Position numbers and translations under genes: made by a program | Notes under the pieces: model-generated | What the model was told of the DNA's origin: nothing | What the model saw: only the letters and a program-made list of their open reading frames with translations | The model's database searches: none | In this document: positions 63,100 through 64,000 of the stretch, in pieces | Position numbering within the stretch: position 1 is the first letter of the stretch | How the letters are laid out: each line of letters begins with the position of its first letter | Assembly: GCA_964640725.1 (NCBI GenBank) | Contig: CAZXIJ010000005.1 | Location: 127,235-191,234, forward strand | Direction of reading: 5' to 3' | Length of the DNA: 64,000 nucleotides | Origin: CALHVX01 sp964640725 | Lineage (GTDB): Bacteria > Pseudomonadota > Gammaproteobacteria > Pseudomonadales > Azotimanducaceae

Positions 63100-64000
63100 A
63101 TGAGCACCGCGACCGACGCAGCGAGCCTCGAACGCTACCTGACCGAGCTGCGCGTCGTGCGGCGCTACTCAGAGCACACTATCAAGGCCTACCGACGCGA
63201 TCTCAACGCGTTCCTCGCGTTCCTGGCGGAGGTACAGCAGCAGGCAGCCCGGGACTGTGACCGGCACGCCGTGCGCAGCTGGGCGGCCCGGCTGCACAGC
63301 GCTGGCAAGGCGCCAAAATCCATCGCCCGGGGCTTGTCCAGCGTGCGGCGATTCTTCGAGTATCTGCGTGAGCAGGGCCAGCGCTCTGACAACCCGGCCA
63401 ACGGAGTGCGGGCACCAAAGGCGGAGCGACGCCTGCCGAAGGCGCTCGACGCTGATCGGGTCGGCGCGCTGTTCAAGGTCAGCGGCGATTCGTCGCTGGA
63501 GCTTCGAGACCTGGCCATCATGGAGCTGCTCTACGGCAGCGGGCTGCGGTTGGCCGAACTGGTCGGGGCCAACCTGGTCGATCTGTCGCTGGAGCAACGC
63601 CTGCTTCGGGTGCGGGGCAAGGGCTCAAAGGAACGCGACGTGCCGCTGGGCCGGCTCTGCATCGAGGCCCTGCGCCGCTACCTGCGAACCCGCACCGATC
63701 GCGCCCCGGACGCGCCGCTGTTCGCGGTCAGCGGCAAACGCGGCGAGCGGCGCATCAGCCCGCGAACCGTACAGCACCGGCTCAAGCACTGGTCGACGGT
63801 GCTGCTGGGCACCAGCGAGCTGCACCCGCACATGCTGCGCCACAGCTTTGCCAGCCATCTGCTGGAATCGTCCGGCGATCTTCGGGCGGTGCAGGAATTG
63901 CTCGGTCACAGCGACATCGCCACCACGCAGATCTACACGCATCTGGACTTCCAGCATCTGGCGCGGGTCTACGACGCAGCGCACCCCCGGGCGCGCAAGG
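63100..64000 (+). CDS. xerC: Tyrosine recombinase XerC, 3' end outside window
   Basis: The first 300 residues of a site-specific recombinase that resolves chromosome dimers with XerD at dif. The catalytic set is present: Arg150 in GSGLRLAEL, His244 and Arg247 in HMLRHSF, His270 in LLGHSDIATT and Tyr279 in QIYTH. An N-terminal core-binding domain is seen. The ATG at 63100 is 6 bases after the DUF484 stop. The frame is open to the window edge, where a few terminal residues are missing. Confidence 0.95.
   Translation, partial: MSTATDAASLERYLTELRVVRRYSEHTIKAYRRDLNAFLAFLAEVQQQAARDCDRHAVRSWAARLHSAGKAPKSIARGLSSVRRFFEYLREQGQRSDNPANGVRAPKAERRLPKALDADRVGALFKVSGDSSLELRDLAIMELLYGSGLRLAELVGANLVDLSLEQRLLRVRGKGSKERDVPLGRLCIEALRRYLRTRTDRAPDAPLFAVSGKRGERRISPRTVQHRLKHWSTVLLGTSELHPHMLRHSFASHLLESSGDLRAVQELLGHSDIATTQIYTHLDFQHLARVYDAAHPRARK

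Overview
The window is 64 kb of GC-rich bacterial chromosome with tightly packed genes, many start/stop overlaps (ATGA, GTGA, TGATG) and no rRNA, tRNA, CRISPR array, prophage or insertion sequence that I can see. The gene content points to a gammaproteobacterium related to the Pseudomonas / Cellvibrionales lineages. The evidence is the hemC-hemD-hemX-hemY operon behind an algZ/algR pair, argH-lptM-lysA-dapF-DUF484-xerC in that order, rho-trxA-hemB, cysQ-yrfG-hslR-hslO-pckA-gshA, and an Rsd/AlgQ homologue close to dsbB. From memory this is close to one conserved Pseudomonas chromosomal segment, so the backbone is probably vertically inherited, with lineage-specific genes inserted between the blocks. 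The exact taxon cannot be fixed from this sequence alone.

Layout. (1) 1-7251: end of a short-chain dehydrogenase, an NTF2-like protein, a single-domain response regulator convergent with a MASE1-like histidine kinase, then a Baeyer-Villiger monooxygenase and a carotenoid-cleavage-type oxygenase in one operon. (2) 7248-17971, minus strand: a seven-gene unit of zinc metallopeptidase, DUF2868 membrane protein, DUF3482 GTPase, YihY/BrkB membrane protein, methyltransferase and two paralogous TPR-sensor hybrid histidine kinases. (3) 18078-21381: Crp/Fnr regulator divergent from cysteine synthase, a secreted protein interrupted by an assembly gap in a 12-bp repeat, and a ketopantoate reductase-like gene. 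(4) 21382-22197: a long AT-richer region without a clear large gene, holding a perfect CRP-type box and a near-perfect LexA box. (5) 22198-28614: cysQ, yrfG, hslR, hslO, pckA and gshA. (6) 28655-36021: FliL-like protein, quinone oxidoreductase, dsbB, pseudopilin, Rsd/AlgQ, WD40 lipoprotein, orphan ParA and an ABC-F ATPase. (7) 36121-38508: ECF sigma factor, anti-sigma-like protein and PDZ protein. (8) 38509-42771: a second assembly gap inside an 8-bp tandem repeat just upstream of a TetR regulator, then an FAD disulfide reductase with a TVP38 membrane protein, and hemB. (9) 42862-52308: trxA, rho, a large secreted PHP-family protein, a second kinase/response-regulator pair, a BTAD regulator fused to an alpha/beta hydrolase, and a Sec-signal RTX-type protein. 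(10) 52390-64000: heme genes, algR/algZ, argH, lptM, lysine biosynthesis and the start of xerC.

How it fits together. The housekeeping blocks cover heme synthesis, cysteine/glutathione/redox metabolism, envelope disulfide chemistry and lysine/peptidoglycan precursor supply. Signalling is unusually dense: five histidine kinases (two hybrid), three separate response regulators, an ECF sigma system, Crp/Fnr and TetR regulators and a BTAD-hydrolase fusion. The most unusual items are the monooxygenase/carotenoid-oxygenase operon, the duplicated TPR hybrid kinases coupled to a DUF2868/DUF3482 GTPase pair, the orphan LexA and CRP boxes, the 8-bp repeat in front of the TetR gene, and the BTAD-hydrolase fusion divergent from a secreted RTX-like protein. 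No single complete new system is proven here. These are candidates with stated tests.
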